DNA of 64,000 nucleotides, from NCBI GenBank assembly GCA_009760855.2, contig WPIO01000047.1, forward strand, positions 590,001 to 654,000, given 5' to 3'. Under the pieces are notes generated by a model. It made no database searches. It was given only the letters and a program-made list of their open reading frames with translations, and was not told where the DNA came from. The stretch is from Cristatella mucedo. Lineage: Eukaryota > Bryozoa > Phylactolaemata > Cristatellidae. This document shows, in pieces, positions 1 to 13,785 of the stretch. A program made the position numbers and the translations under genes. Numbering within the stretch: position 1 is the first letter of the stretch; every line of letters starts with the position of its first letter.

Positions 1-637
1 AATTCTTCGAGTCTTCGAAATTCTCTTCAGTTTGTAGTGAAGATGAAAATGGCTCATCAAGCGCACAAATAGCAACGCTGATGCAAAGACCAAGCTAGCA
101 GGCAATGTATGACATTCGACAGAATAAGTGGGGAAATTAGCCTGCCAAAAGCTACGTAAAAGTAGAATCACGTACGACCGAGAAACATTCTTGTTCAGTG
201 ACTGAGGGTGGATATATGCTAGCACGTTGATGTGGCTTGTGGAGTTGGTGCCACAACTTTTACTTCCAGCTCGTATGTTCTAAAAGGTGGAATATTTTGG
301 CCACTGTAAGGGTTTTAATGGTGTCTAAAAGTAATGCGGCGCTGTTAGAATGCATTTGTAAACAAATTGAAGATTATCGTTTTATTTTGTTTGGGGTTTT
401 CTTTCCTTCGACTGGTGGCAGGAGTAGAAAGTTTGGTTTTCCCTTTGCCCGAGATTAACCGAAAGCAAGCAGAATAGAATGAAAAAGTGAAGAACAGTTT
501 CAGATGGCACTCTTCTGCTGAGAGCTCGATCATGTTGAAGAGAGAAGGTGAAACCCAACCAGTTCATGGTGTTTACAATATGTCAGTTGTTGCAGCTCCA
601 ACGTAGATTGGACTGGAGCCAGCAATTAGCTCATTGG

Positions 638-724
<87 letters not shown>

Positions 725-2291
725 TGAGTGTGTGTGTGCGCGCCTTATACTTTAGACTCCCTTGTATCAGAAAATGGCTGAGGTAATGGTGATGGCATAT
801 GGTAATGGCAGAGGAGTGGCTTACAGTTCATGCTGTTTCATTTACGTGGTACCCCTTAATAATCTCCTGTGGCAAAACAGCTCTGTCTCAGTGCCAGTGC
901 ATTTTAACTTATTTGTAGGGACTAACTGACAGATCAAGTGTGCTGCTCGGATCCTTTAAGATTACATTACAGTCACGCATGGCTTTTTCTTATAGCTGTG
1001 CCCGACATTGTGCACCTCCATATATGTTAGACAGACTGCTTTCTCGAAGCAGCCTCGGCTTATCACAAGGCTTTGCTACAATAGTCACCCCTACTAATTT
1101 TAGCCCTGTGGGCTGATGTGTGGAACATATACAACCTTGATCCTAATTGTAAGATATGAGGATTTTCTAGTGGCATACAAGGCTTTATGTCGAATGATAT
1201 GAAATGAAATGTATATATAAACACAGCACTTTATTCTATCGGGCATTTGTCACCACGGATCAGTAAATTCGTTTATTAGATCTCGTTAATTTTAGGAGCC
1301 TGTTCCCTGCATCTCAGTGGTGTCTGTAGCAAATGGACTGGGCAGTAGATGATCCACGATGCCTACAGTCAGGCATGTCTACATCCACAATCTCAGTGCC
1401 GTGCCGATTAACCTTTTTTCTTGCATACTTAGATAATTTGGCCATTCTGTAGGGGCTAATAAAAGAACTGGAACGATCCAGATTATGTCTGCACATTTAT
1501 CCTTAAACTTAAATAGCTTTAGCTTGCCGATTTGCCTTCATTTGACGTCAGCTCAAGGCGATTGCTGTGTAAAGTGTTCTGAGTTATCACAGAACTTAAA
1601 TAAACTCCAACTGGCATCGAAGCTTCTGGTCTTTCCTCCTTCCGGTGATACTTCCTCAAGTTTAGGCAGGAGAGCTGGTGGGAAGCCATTCCTAACCATT
1701 GCACGGTGGACGAAGCCAAATGTGGCATTCCAGAGATGAACGTCTCGAGGACCAGCCCTTAGATAGCTAGTCAGGTGACTTGAGCACTGTGCTGATACTG
1801 CCGATGGCACAACATGGATAGCCCTGACCATGTGACACCTCGGCAGGCAGCCACGTGAAGGACATCTCTAAGCCATTTGTACGGCGACATAAGCTTGATG
1901 GCTAAGCTTGATGCTTTTGTGCTCGCCTAGAGACCGTTAGCTGCACATGCAAACACGCTGTTTGCCTTTCTCGGATTATGTGCAGCTTGCCACCGTTTGG
2001 TGTAAGTTACCGACCGGTCGTTGTTGTATATCAGACATGCACCGTCATCTGGAAATGGCAACTTGGCAGCCTTTGTTGGCGAGATGCCAGAGTTTGGTAA
2101 ATGATAGTCTTGCTTGGAGCTCAAACTGTGACGTAGAGCATAGCAGGCTGCCACCTACCAGATACTCTGGGCAAGCTTTAAGTGTCAGCCCAAGGACTCC
2201 TCAGTCGTCTGGTGCATTTTTCAGGAAGGGCAGCGATCCTGCTCTGTCAGCATGTCTGCCGGACGGTGACCTTCTTGTTTTCTTCTTCCAG
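1..2291. other. Upstream intron of the RhoGAP gene; no exon recognised
   Basis: Six-frame reading gives only short open frames with no family match. The missing first half of the RhoGAP domain is not here, so this is read as intron. It holds a long (TG)n tract at 641-740. A polypyrimidine tract and CAG at 2275-2291 form the acceptor of the first visible exon. Confidence 0.5.
641..740. repeat. (TG)n microsatellite
   Basis: About 40 TG units run unbroken from 641, followed by TGAG interruptions and a GCGC end near 740. It is intronic to the RhoGAP gene. Confidence 0.95.
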
Positions 2292-4313
<2,022 letters not shown>

Positions 4314-5338
4314 CGCCTCTTCTTCTGCGGTCTCGCTCACCGGCCGGCAGCTAACGAGCAAGACACGCCGTGCGAGCAAGAGCCGTGCGTCCAGGCACCA
4401 CCGCTCTCGAGAGCAAAACCTGCCGCGCCTGCCGCGAACGGAGAGGCAGGCGATCCGGGCAGCTGCTGCTGCTGAGGCTGAGTTCAGCGGTGCAGCTTTG
4501 ACATCATCCTCGAAGCACGCACACCCCCACTCCACCCCCTCCCGGTGGCCGTGCAAGAAGGCTAGCTATTGTTGAGCCATGCTCACGTGACCGTGCGCAG
4601 TGCGACCGGCGACTGTCGCCAGTCTTCGTCGATCGACTCTGAGGCGTCTCAGACGTCGCAGCCCTTCTCTCACTCTCTCCTTCTCTCTCTCCCCCCCTCC
4701 GAAGCGATGTCGCCCATCGCAGATGTTTGGCGCTGGACCGCACAATCGGTTCAGCGGAAGCAGTCGCACGGTAGGTAGCCGACAGTCGTTGTAGTTTTCT
4801 AAGGTGCACAGTCTTAGCTTACCTGCTGACGTCATTAGCTGCGGGGGGGGGGGGGGGGGGGCGGCGCGGCGCATTATTTCTCCTGCGGCCTGCCTGTCAG
4901 GCGATGATGGGTGGGACCTTTTCGTGGTCATTCTTGCTTACTTTAAGCTACATTTCAAGCTGCAAGACTGACTGGTCACTATTGCTACTCGCCATTGCCT
5001 TTGGACGTCGGTGCTTGCTTTTTTTTTGTGGAAAGTTGTGCTCGAGCATGCTCGCTGTGCACGATTGCTGAGTGGCAGCAGCTGCTGCTCACTGTACCAC
5101 TCAATCCTCTGAGCTATCCCCGTTTGGGGCGCTTGCTTAATTTGAACTCGGCTTGAGTACTGTCTAACCTCATGCAGGCATAACGCACCCCTGTCTGAAG
5201 CAGCACAGAAGTGGCATCCAGCTGTGTAACAGTCAAAGATGGCTCGAACCAATTACCAATACATTTTTCATTTAATATACTGCCTTACTTGGCATGAATG
5301 CAGCCGATTCGACGCTTTCCCACACACTGCGCTTTCTG
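4314..5338. other. RhoGAP 3' flank or UTR; no further gene
   Basis: No coding exon is recognised after the stop at 4311-4313. The region holds CT-rich sequence (4663-4697) and an 18-base G run (4843-4861). AATAAA first occurs at 5604-5609, beyond a fold-back element, so the true poly(A) site is not decided. Confidence 0.4.
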
Positions 5339-5554
5339 GCACTTAGGTAAGCTGCTTCGTGGCACATCTTAGCTAGTGAAGACTAAAGTTGTTTCACGGC
5401 CGTAGGGCCTATGCGCTGCATGAACTCAGGGAATGTGTCCCTGGCGTAGCTCCTACCGAAATCAGCTATGTGTAATAATATCTAGTCTTAACTAACAATA
5501 ATTAATTAATATTAGTCTTCACTAAGTTGTGCCACGAAGCAGCTTGCCTGAATG
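5339..5554. mobile_element. Fold-back MITE with ~45-bp terminal inverted repeats
   Basis: The left arm (5339-5387) contains AAGCTGCTTCGTGGCACA and AGTGAAGACTAA. The right arm (5511-5554) is its reverse complement with few mismatches (TTAGTCTTCACT...TGTGCCACGAAGCAGCTT). About 120 bp of AT-rich sequence separates them. There is no coding capacity. This is the structure of a non-autonomous DNA transposon or fold-back element. No target duplication was resolved. Confidence 0.75.
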
Positions 5555-5644
5555 CTCGATTTTTCGAGGTTTCTGCATGCAATGTGGCATCCTTAATGAG
5601 GTCTAATAAATAGAGTTAATCTGAAGTTAGGCTTCTTAGCATCA

Positions 5645-7340
5645 TCTCTGCAGGTCTTCACTGGCAGACCAACTTAGCCAGCCATAACCGAGATTTTGTA
5701 ACGTTCCTCCGGAAAAAGTGGTTGTACCCAAAGCCTTCAAATCGGCCATCGTTAGGCCGATATTTAAAAAAGCCTGGATTAGATGCTGAGGTCCTCGCAA
5801 ACTGTCGCCTAGTTTCCCTTCTTTCTTTTTAGTCGAAGATTCTTGAAAAAACATTGTCGCTAAGCAGCTAGTAGCACACATTGAAAATAATGAAATCTCA
5901 AAAAAATTTCAATCGGGGTTCAAGCGGCAGCACTTCACTGGAACTGCTCTCCTCTGTTACTCCTCTTGTGTAACCAGTGACATCCTATGCAGCAACGATG
6001 CCATGAATGTCACTGCCCTAGCACTGCTAGATCTGTCAGCTGCCTTTGACACCATTGATCGCGATGTCCTTCTTGAACGATTTAGAGCAAAGGTCGATCT
6101 GGCTGACGAGGCATTGGCATGGTTTAAATTGTACTTGTCTGACCATGTTCAATCCGTGTCGTGTGGGGTCAGGTCTCACCCACGAGACCAGTCACTCGTG
6201 CAGTCTCTCAAGGGTTCGTCCTCAGTCCCTCAAGGGTCCGTCCTCAGTCCCTTGCTGTTCTCCATTTATACTTGACTTGTAGGAAAAGTGGTTAAGGCCC
6301 ATGGAATATGATATCACTTTTATGCTGACAATACTCAGCTGTATTTGTCATTCAAACCCTCGGAACCTGCTGCAGCAACTAATACTGAATGCTTGCCTTG
6401 CCGACGTTCGATCTTGGATGTCGGAAAATTTCTTGAAACTAAATGACGAAAACCGAACTGCTGCTCATAGGACACCATAAGAGTGTGGCTAGATTAGGAG
6501 GCTTTCCTCATCTAATAGGTGATGCTGTTGTGTGACCATCACCATCTGCTCGGAATCTAGGTGTCGTCTTCGACAGCTGCCTAAATTGTGAAAGCGTCGT
6601 TGAGAAGACTGCTTCCACAGCTAGCCATCACGTCCGATCCCTATTTAAGATTAGGAACTGTCTTCCACGGTGGCTTGCAAAATATTTAACTAGCTCCTTA
6701 GTTCTGTCCATGCTAGATTTTTGTAATTCCTTTTTGGCTGGGCTACAGCAAAAAGCCAATTGGCCACTGCAGCTGACTATAAAAATGGCTGCAAGACTAG
6801 TTTGCAAAACCCCAGAGGTTTGACCATGTGTCTCCTTTGCTAAAAGAACTAGGATTACTGCCGGTTGATCAACGGATACAGAGAAAAGTCCTTATGCTGA
6901 CCCACAAGACCCAACATGGCTTGGCTCCTTCATATCTAGTTGAACTGCTGCACCAGTTTCAGCCTTCTTCTGCCCTCAATAAATTGTGGACAATAAATTA
7001 GCTGTTCCATTCCTCTGCTTGAAGACAGCTGGCGACAGAAGCTTTAGCTCTGCAGGTCCTAGACTGTGGAACTTCCATCCATAATTCTTACGCAACGACA
7101 ACTACTCTCCTTCTGCTTACTATGGCACACCCTTTCCAGCCGTCCTGAGCTGCTACTTTCATGCTACTAACTAGCTCAATTTCTCATCTGACTATGCTAT
7201 GCTTCCCACTTTCTTTTTGCTGCGTGAGATGAAGTCTGTTGGCTATCGAATGCGTACCGAAAGCCGCTTAGGATGTGAGTGCGCTATACAAAACTCTCTT
7301 GGGTAAAACCCACGTGGTTTTTGTGGCGTTACAGACGAAT
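5645..7340 (+). mobile_element. 5'-truncated L2/CR1-like LINE, family A (decayed)
   Basis: The translated sequence, with several frame breaks, follows the reverse transcriptase of L2-like LINEs. In order it shows a VPKAFKSAIVRPIFKK-like motif, LDLSAAFDTIDRDVLLERF at 6030-6090, SVPQGSVLSPLLFSIYT at 6222-6273, FYADNTQLYL (the catalytic YADD is now YADN) near 6320, LNDENRTAAHRTP-type sequence where other copies read LNDDKTELLLIGH, then the C-terminal region LDFCNSFLAGL...FLRLKTAGDRSFSSAGP. The 3' end keeps the family A tail (GCTATACAAAACTC..., 7280-7340). Frameshifts and stops make it non-functional. Confidence 0.85.
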
Positions 7341-7369
7341 ATACATCACATTGAATTAAAATACTATGA

Positions 7370-7460
7370 CATTTTTGCAACGTCCAAAGAGAACTTAATC
7401 TCTCTGTATGCGCTTTACATACGCTGGTAAAGGAGCCACTACTGGTAAGTGATGACGTGC
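7370..7460 (-). repeat. LINE/SINE 3'-tail fragment
   Basis: On the minus strand this reads GCGCATACAGAGAGATTAAGTTCTCTTTGG, the shared 3' tail of LINE family B and the type I SINEs. It directly follows the family A LINE. Confidence 0.5.
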
Positions 7461-8134
7461 ACCGAGTTTCAGCAAACATAAGCACCCTAAGGAAAATGTA
7501 CAAAAACAGAAAATGCTGTGCTCCACTTCGGATGAGTAGGCGAGAGCAAGAGCCTTAAGGTACTAAAAGTAGAGGCCTAACCTTGAAGTCGAGTGCTGCT
7601 TTATGGGGTAACCAGTAGCCCGGGTCGTTAGAAGTGGGTGTTATGAGGCATCCATATGTTCTCGACAGACAGGCATAGTTTTGCACCAACCCTAAGCGTC
7701 TGACGTAATAGCTTCAGACGACTGGGCAATCGATGATAGAGCAGGTGAAGAATGGCCAAAACTTTACTATGATAGAAAAGGTTGCATTGGCCTTGTCACA
7801 TGTATTGCTGTCGAGTCATCGTCAGAAAATCATGTTGCTATGAAGTCCATGACACACTTGAGATGGATCGGCTTGGCCCAGAGTCTGTCGATTTACCGGC
7901 TCCTGCAGAACCAGGGTTGACATCAGTACAAGACGAGTTTGCTGACTTCGTCGTGTCCCTTGGCTCTGGTGACGTCATCAAAATTCAGCTCAGTCTCGAG
8001 GAGAAATCGGCTGAGTCCCTTTTGTGTGCCAGCCTGATTACGCTATTTAACGTAATTGTTACCCTTGGGTAGTGAGTGCTATTCCTTTATTGCTCATACG
8101 TACGAAGAAAAGATATCGATCACTGTTCCCTACA

Positions 8135-8400
8135 AATTATAATAATAATAATGCACTTGATAAAGCGCCCTCGGAGAACTCAAATCTCTTTCTAGGTGCT
8201 TTACATTTGCTGCAAAGGGAAACAAGACTGAATGGTGAGTAATATCATGCAAACTTTGCCTTTGTGACCAGGATAGTGACTAACTTGAAATCTACCTATT
8301 CTAGTGAGAAAACTGACATACATGCTTCTTGTGGTTTACATTTAGTCAGAGGGAATAGCAAATGATTCCAAATTAGCATGTATTTACTCTGAAGTCATGC
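8135..8400 (-). mobile_element. LINE family B 3' tail
   Basis: (AAT)n at the start, then CACTTGATAAAGCGCCCT and AGGTGCTTTACATTTGCTGC. This is the reverse complement of the 3' end seen in intact family B copies (56346-57300). Only the tail is kept. Confidence 0.75.
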
Positions 8401-8499
8401 AAAAGTGACAAATCATATGGGTTCAGGACTGAACGTAGATGTTCTCGATTTCTATGTCGACTGCAAATCCTTTTCTCGAAGCAGCACCCAAGCACAGTG

Positions 8500-9204
8500 C
8501 TCGATCATGTTTATGCTACACGTCCAGTGTATTCAGTTGAAAGCTCTCGCCTCGCTCCTTCGAGTTCTTGCTAACATTTTCTTTTTCAAGGGGGTCGAGG
8601 TGAGCATCAAAGATGTGGAGTTTAAGGGACATTTTGCATCCTGTTCTGGCACAGCTCTTTATGAGAGCCTGAACCTGCTGCTGCTCGTAGTTTTTAGCTT
8701 TGCGGTTGCCCCGAAAGCTGTGAACCAATGCAGCAAAACTGCATAGCTGCTTTTTCTGTCCATCTCAGCTTATTGGCGAGTTTGTCACACTCTTATGATC
8801 TTACTAATCTACAGTCCGTCGACAATACCAGCTTTGACCTTTGCTTCCGACAGCTAGGTAAGACGTCTGGGAGTTGCTGGAAAGCCGCTGACTTATTTTC
8901 TAGAGCCGTGACAAACTGCTTGATGAGGCGGCCTAACTTGATGTGCAGTGCTGGCACAAGCATCCGCAGGGGGTTTTACCAGCAGCTCCTCCCACTCGAA
9001 GTTAATCTCCCCAACAGAGAACTTGGTCTTCTGTAGCCAGTCCCTTTCGTGATAGTGTTGCTTAATGTCCCGTCTGTAAAATAAGCAAAGAGAACATGAA
9101 AACTTCGCAAATTCGCCGTGATGGCCCGCCAGGAATGGCATAGTTTTGAAGTCTCCGAAGACCTTCCAGCCGTAGTCGCCATACTTCAAGGCACTCAACA
9201 ACAT
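8500..9204 (-). pseudogene. Decayed copy of a repetitive invertebrate ORF family
   Basis: Minus-strand translation in three blocks separated by frame breaks. 9204-8893 reads ALKYGDYGWKVFGDFK, KFSCSLCLFYRRD, HYHERDW, then KFSVGEINFEWEEL. 8930-8790 continues with LIKQFVTALENKSAAFQQL. 8728-8516 reads SFRGNRKAKNYEQQ, GCKMSLKLHIFDAHLD and SKERGESFQ. I recall this order (KYGDYGWKVFGDFK, CYLCLWDSRD, HYxxRDW, GxxMSLKxHFLxSHLDxF, GERFHQD) from a high-copy uncharacterised ORF in many invertebrate genomes, generally thought to be mobile-element derived. That assignment is from memory and its enzymatic role is unknown to me. The open frame at 9857-9483 on the same strand may be its upstream part. Confidence 0.6.
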
Positions 9205-9859
9205 TCTGGCATTGATCTAGTCAGTCCACTTAGAGTTGCACTAAGTTTGCCATAGTTAGAGACGGCTACTTGTTCCCTTCACGAAGCAGGACGGCTTTGA
9301 CACGCCTGAATGAACTGCCTATGCATAGGTGCCATTCACTTGGTTCACATGTGATTTCTATTGCCTCAAATAGACTGGCCACACTGTTTCATAAGCACAG
9401 CCAAGTGAAAAAGTTGGAAAAACTTGGTGATGCTTTCTCTGATCAGTTACTTTCTCACTTTAGTCCTCCTTGAGCCTAAATGTCACAAGCTCAACATTGG
9501 ACTTGGTAAGATCAATGTCTTTTTGTATTGGTGTGTTTCTTCTCGCTGGGTAGGATGGATTTCTCTTGTCGGAAGCATCTGTGAAATTAGAGTCTGGATC
9601 TGCAATATATTCCTCGATGTGTCTGATTTGCTGCTTTCTCCTGAAGATGGTTGATCCCTCCCAGGGGTCGGGGTACGGATGAGGAGCTCAGTGCGGTAGC
9701 TAGCAGGTTGATGAAGGAAGGCGTACACGATGGGATGTGAACTCGTGCAAGTTCGACGCTTGGATCCACAGAAGTAGCAGCTGCTTGACTGGTCAGTCGG
9801 TTTAAGCACTAAATTCTTTGGATGCCAAGTTTCGTAGCTCTCTTTTCTACCCTGCACAA

Positions 9860-11030
9860 GCCTGTAAACATGTCAGAGTTATATTAATTTAAATACGACG
9901 AAAGCTTTCACACATTAGCTAGTATTTCGCAAGAAACTAAATCTAGTGAGCAGCAGTTGTTCACCTTCAAGAGCTCTTTTGCAGTGTTTGGATGTGAAAT
10001 GAGGTACCCAAGGCTGCTTGTCTTGATCCCTGACAGGCGTACTAAATTATGCTCGCACATCTCCGTAGACGCTTTCATGACTTTTTGGCTCTAGTCTTGA
10101 TTAATTGTCAACATACGTAGGAAAATTCACCTGCCATGTGCCAACAACCTTTTGATGCCACATCAATCAAATATTTCAATGCAATATTCTCTTACTCTGC
10201 AAAAAATGAATTAAAATGTTCTTCAAGTCACCTGTACTGTTACATCGCAATATTTATTTCTCTTCAGTTTGCTTAACTCCCACTAATTTGAAAAGCCGAA
10301 CAAGGCATGCTATATGTGAGAACCGTATGTCAACACTTCACCTAACAGCAAAAATAGAGAATGTAAAGGTAATTGTTCCGACCACAAATGCAACGTTTTT
10401 CGGAACAAATGTATCTTCTATTTATTTTTTGCATAACGGGCTAGGAAAACACTTTGTACCCAGGAACAAATGAATTGAAAGCTGCTACCCAGTGCTACCC
10501 TCTCATTTGCAGCAGGGCCGTAGGCAGTGGGACTAGGCGGCGTTAGCTCACATTAATTAAGCCTTATGCTTTGTGCCGTGTAACTTTAGTCTCGATACTT
10601 AAATTGATAAGCACTGAAATCGTATGTCCGGTGTTTTCTCGATTGTCCCATCCCACCCGCCAGCCTCCATTCAATTTTAATCCAACCCTAGTCTACTCTA
10701 CGCGACTTAGGTCGAGAATTCATGGTACAAAATCACTGGAAGCCGTGTTTCCAATGCACTATGAACAGACTACCAGGGCAAGAAGCACTTATTAAAAGAG
10801 AGTGGTATTGCTGGATATGAGAGATTGTCAGAGTCTGATTGTCTGAGTGGCCAATGGTTCGATGGGACATGGATTCGCAAGAAATTTAGGCTGGTTTTTG
10901 GGGTTTGCAGACTTATAATCATGCTCTAAAAGATCACATGACAATATCTGAATAAACGTTGATTATTTTACATGAATAAATCTAATAATTATTATGCATT
11001 TGATATAACATCGTCAGTGACCCCAGTCTC
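9860..11030. other. No recognised feature
   Basis: AT-rich sequence with short open frames only. I see no family match, repeat or RNA gene. Confidence 0.4.
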
Positions 11031-11034
11031 TTTC

Positions 11035-11390
11035 TAGGCCACGATGGCACACTGGGTAAGGCCGTTTCCGTTCAAGAGTTCGATGCCGAAGTCGCAGGTT
11101 CTAATCCTGCAGTGGGCAATCCTTTATTGACACTGCAAGCGGTGGTGATAGCCCTAAAGGCTCTTCTGTCTTCTTCTTCACCCCCAACCATATTATTTAT
11201 TCTGTTTGTTTTTCAAGCATGATTTTACTCACCATTCAATTGCATTTCCCTTTGCAGCAAATGTAAAGCGCCTAAAAAGAGATTACGTTCTCTGAGGGTG
11301 CTTTATCAAGTGCATTATTATTACTATTATTATTATTCTGTCGCTGTACAGAAAAGACTGTTAAATCAGCTAGTATTTTTCTTTTCTTTT
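11035..11390 (+). mobile_element. tRNA-derived SINE (type II), split by a LINE tail
   Basis: The 5' part (11035-11170) holds the tRNA-like head: GATGGCACACTGGGTAAGG (A-box-like) and GGTTCTAATCC (degenerate B box, 11098-11108), followed by the family body GCAAGCGGTGGTGATAGCC. The 3' part (11336-11390) resumes with TTCTGTCGCTGTACAGAAAAG and AAATCAGCTAGT. Between them sits a LINE family B tail. Confidence 0.8.
11171..11335 (+). mobile_element. LINE family B 3' end inserted in a SINE, with 7-bp TSD
   Basis: It carries the family B 3' end: CACCCCCAACCAT, TGCAGCAAATGTAAAGCGCC, TGCTTTATCAAGTGCATT and (ATT)n. TTCTGTC occurs at both borders (11164-11170 and 11336-11342) and is single in uninterrupted SINE copies, so it is a target-site duplication. 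Confidence 0.85.
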
Positions 11391-11907
11391 TTTGGTACTT
11401 TAAATTTGATGCAAAGAACCATGATCGATGTAGATTTTATGCATGAAAAAAATAAGACACCTCTTAAAAATAAGCCCAACTTCGTCATCTTGAGCAAAAA
11501 TTAATATAAGACCCGGTCTTAATTTCGAGAAAATATGGTAGTAGTGGCAGTTGGACCAATGATTGATTGATTACATTTAGTATGATCGCTAGATCATCCA
11601 AGATGTAGAACCAGTTATAACTATAACACTAATGTTAATAATTATCTATTTTTGCAACACCTGAAGAGCTCTAAACCTCAGCCTAAGCACTTCCAGTGCG
11701 CTGGAAAAAAGATCACCAGCAGATCAGTGACAGTAGTGTGCATAATTGCAGCTTATCTTCGCTCTCGAAGTACCATTCATGCAGACTCCGCACATTAATG
11801 CAATGAAGAACAGAGAAGTTTTTAGCTTTCGTTTCCAATTATGTCAAGTGAGATGGAGTCTTTACATCAGTCAGAAGCCATTTTAGGCTTTAGGTGCACG
11901 GTAACTG

Positions 11908-12252
11908 TGTGGGCGTAGCATCGCCACCATGTTGCCCCGCCCTAGCCTGACAGGGCAGGAGTGCGTAACGTCTCTGCGGCCGGGAGCCTACAGCTGATTG
12001 GATGGAGGCTCGACTGAATGGCCACCTAGTGATGCGATCTTTTCCCGCCACTCTCTTGTTCAGCTCCCGAAGTCGTGAGTGGACGTGTCGTCCGTCTCCG
12101 GCTCGCGGACGTGTACTGCTCGTGAAGAGCCTTGCGAATCTGATGGATTACATCTTGTAGAGAGGTCAGTGACTCCTTTTGCTATCGGTGCTTGCTGCAC
12201 CTCGTACTCGATCGTCAACCTTCCGGGCGCTAAGCTGGAGACGACCCTTACA
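11908..12252 (+). repeat. 5' LTR of the gypsy element
   Basis: About 345 bp, starting TGTGGGCGTAGC and ending CCCTTACA. It matches 16366-16708 over its length with few substitutions. A small indel lies near 12161 (GTAGAGAGGTC here, GTAGAGGTC in the 3' copy). Confidence 0.9.
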
Positions 12253-12255
12253 AAC

Positions 12256-12264
12256 TGGTGACCC
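12256..12264 (+). promoter_or_regulatory. Primer-binding site
   Basis: TGGTGACCC lies 3 bases downstream of the 5' LTR. TGG-initiated sites there pair with a tRNA 3' end (CCA) and prime minus-strand synthesis. The tRNA species was not determined. Confidence 0.65.
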
Positions 12265-12432
12265 TTGCTGATACGAACACGGTATGTATTCTTACACCGA
12301 ACAATCGCTTTGGCTTAAACCTGAAGTGGCGCTGCGGATTCCTATCGCCGTGTGAAGTTGCCGGAATTTCTGTGAAGCGACCCGGCGCTTTAGCTAGCCC
12401 GCGTTGAGTCGCATTTTAACTTTTTTTAAATT

Positions 12433-12969
12433 GTGGACCAGAGAGCGAAGTTCCACCTGACGTCAGCCGCCATTGGCGAGCCGACGACTTACGAGCTTCG
12501 CAACCTCACAATAAACCCTCCCGATGAGAACCCCTACGATCGAATGCGCGAGGCCATATTACAATGTCGTTCACCTTCTGAGCAGCTGCGTCTGCGCCGG
12601 CTTCTCGCAGGTGAGCCGCTCGGCGATCGCACGCCGAGTCAGTTCCTCCGGCATTTACGGCAGCTGCTAGGCGACGAACGTGACCGGTTCGGTGAAGCCC
12701 TTTTTCGCCAACTGTTCCTGCAGCGCCTACCGGCGGATGTCCGGACGGTTCTATCGGGTTTCGACGCCACGCTCAGCCTTAGCACGCTAGCGGAAATGGC
12801 CGACCGCATGCTGGAAGCCTCGGCACGTAACGTAGCCGCCGTCGTTACCCCACCAGCCACCATAACGTTATCGCAGACGCTGCCTCCATTAGCCGCTATT
12901 CGGCCTCCCCCCGTTCGGCTACATCCGAGCGAGAGCAGCACTGCTCATTGTCAGAGTTACAGTCTCTGA
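12433..12969 (+). pseudogene. gag-like ORF of the gypsy element
   Basis: 178 codons from ATG, with the gag capsid pattern of metazoan gypsy elements: NPYDRMREAIL, then SPSEQLRLRRLLAGEPLGDR, PSQFLRHLRQLLG and LFLQRLPADVRTVL. No zinc-knuckle is visible before the frame breaks near 12960. The next frame (12948-13190) continues the polyprotein in pieces. Part of a dead element. Confidence 0.8.
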
Positions 12970-13229
12970 AAGCTGAGGTGTTGACCCTGCGAGAAGAACT
13001 CCGCATCTCCAACCAGGATAGGCGCCGTGAGGACTCAACCGTTCTCGCAGCAGTTCCCCTATCAGGCAGCAGCTCCGACCGCGAGCTGGTGCTCAAGGAC
13101 AGGGGTCTCCTAATGGCAGCTGGTGCTTCTATCGCGCACGATTTGGGGACAAGGCTTTCCGGTGCCGACCGGGTTGCAAGTTTACTTTAGACAGGAACCC
13201 GGTCTGTTAGTGCAGGCGGCGCCACAGCC

Positions 13230-13503
13230 GGAGACTGAAGTTAGCCGCCTACTATTCGTACACGACCCCGACAGGGGTATGCGCTTTCTTGTTGTCACGG
13301 GCTCGGCGGTTAGTGTCCTCCCACTGAATGCTACCGAGAGGCTACGCCCTGCCCTGTCTCATCTACAGGCTTCCGATCGCTCTTTAATTGCAGTATACGG
13401 CTCACGACTCCTCAACTTGAGCCTAGGTATTCGACGGAGTCTCTCCTGGGTCTTCTACCCTCTCATCGGCGCCGATTTCCTTGCTCATTTCGGCACATCA
13501 TAG
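13230..13503 (+). pseudogene. Retroviral-type protease region, catalytic Asp lost
   Basis: The frame reads FVHDPDRGMRFLVVTGSAVSVLP. Aspartic proteases of this group need DTG or DSG, but the codon at 13294-13296 gives Val, so the active site is VTG. The distal GADFLAHF segment that follows the ILGADFL motif in relatives is kept at the end. An inactive relic. Confidence 0.75.
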
Positions 13504-13785
13504 ACCTCGAGCACCACTCACTATACGACGGTCGCACTCAGCTTCGAAAGAGGTTCGAGCTTACTTCGTCGATTACGCCCTATCATCTCTGCTGCATCCC
13601 TTCTACTCTACGGGCCGACTACGCTGCTTTGCTTCGCCGATTCCCAAGCATCACCTAACCCGGAAACCTCTCTGCACCGGTCAAGCATTCAGTTCGCCAC
13701 CACATCGTCACGAGCCTGCCCGCTCCCGCCTTCGACGCCTGGCTCCAGACCGCCTGAGAGCAGCTCGCGTGGAATTAGAGCATCT

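Noticed and set aside
7782-8072. 96-codon frame containing LGPESVDLPAPAEPGLTSVQ and EFADFVVSLGSGDVIKIQL
   Set aside because: Composition looks coding, but there is no recognised family, no partner exon and no clear splice sites, so it is not called a gene.
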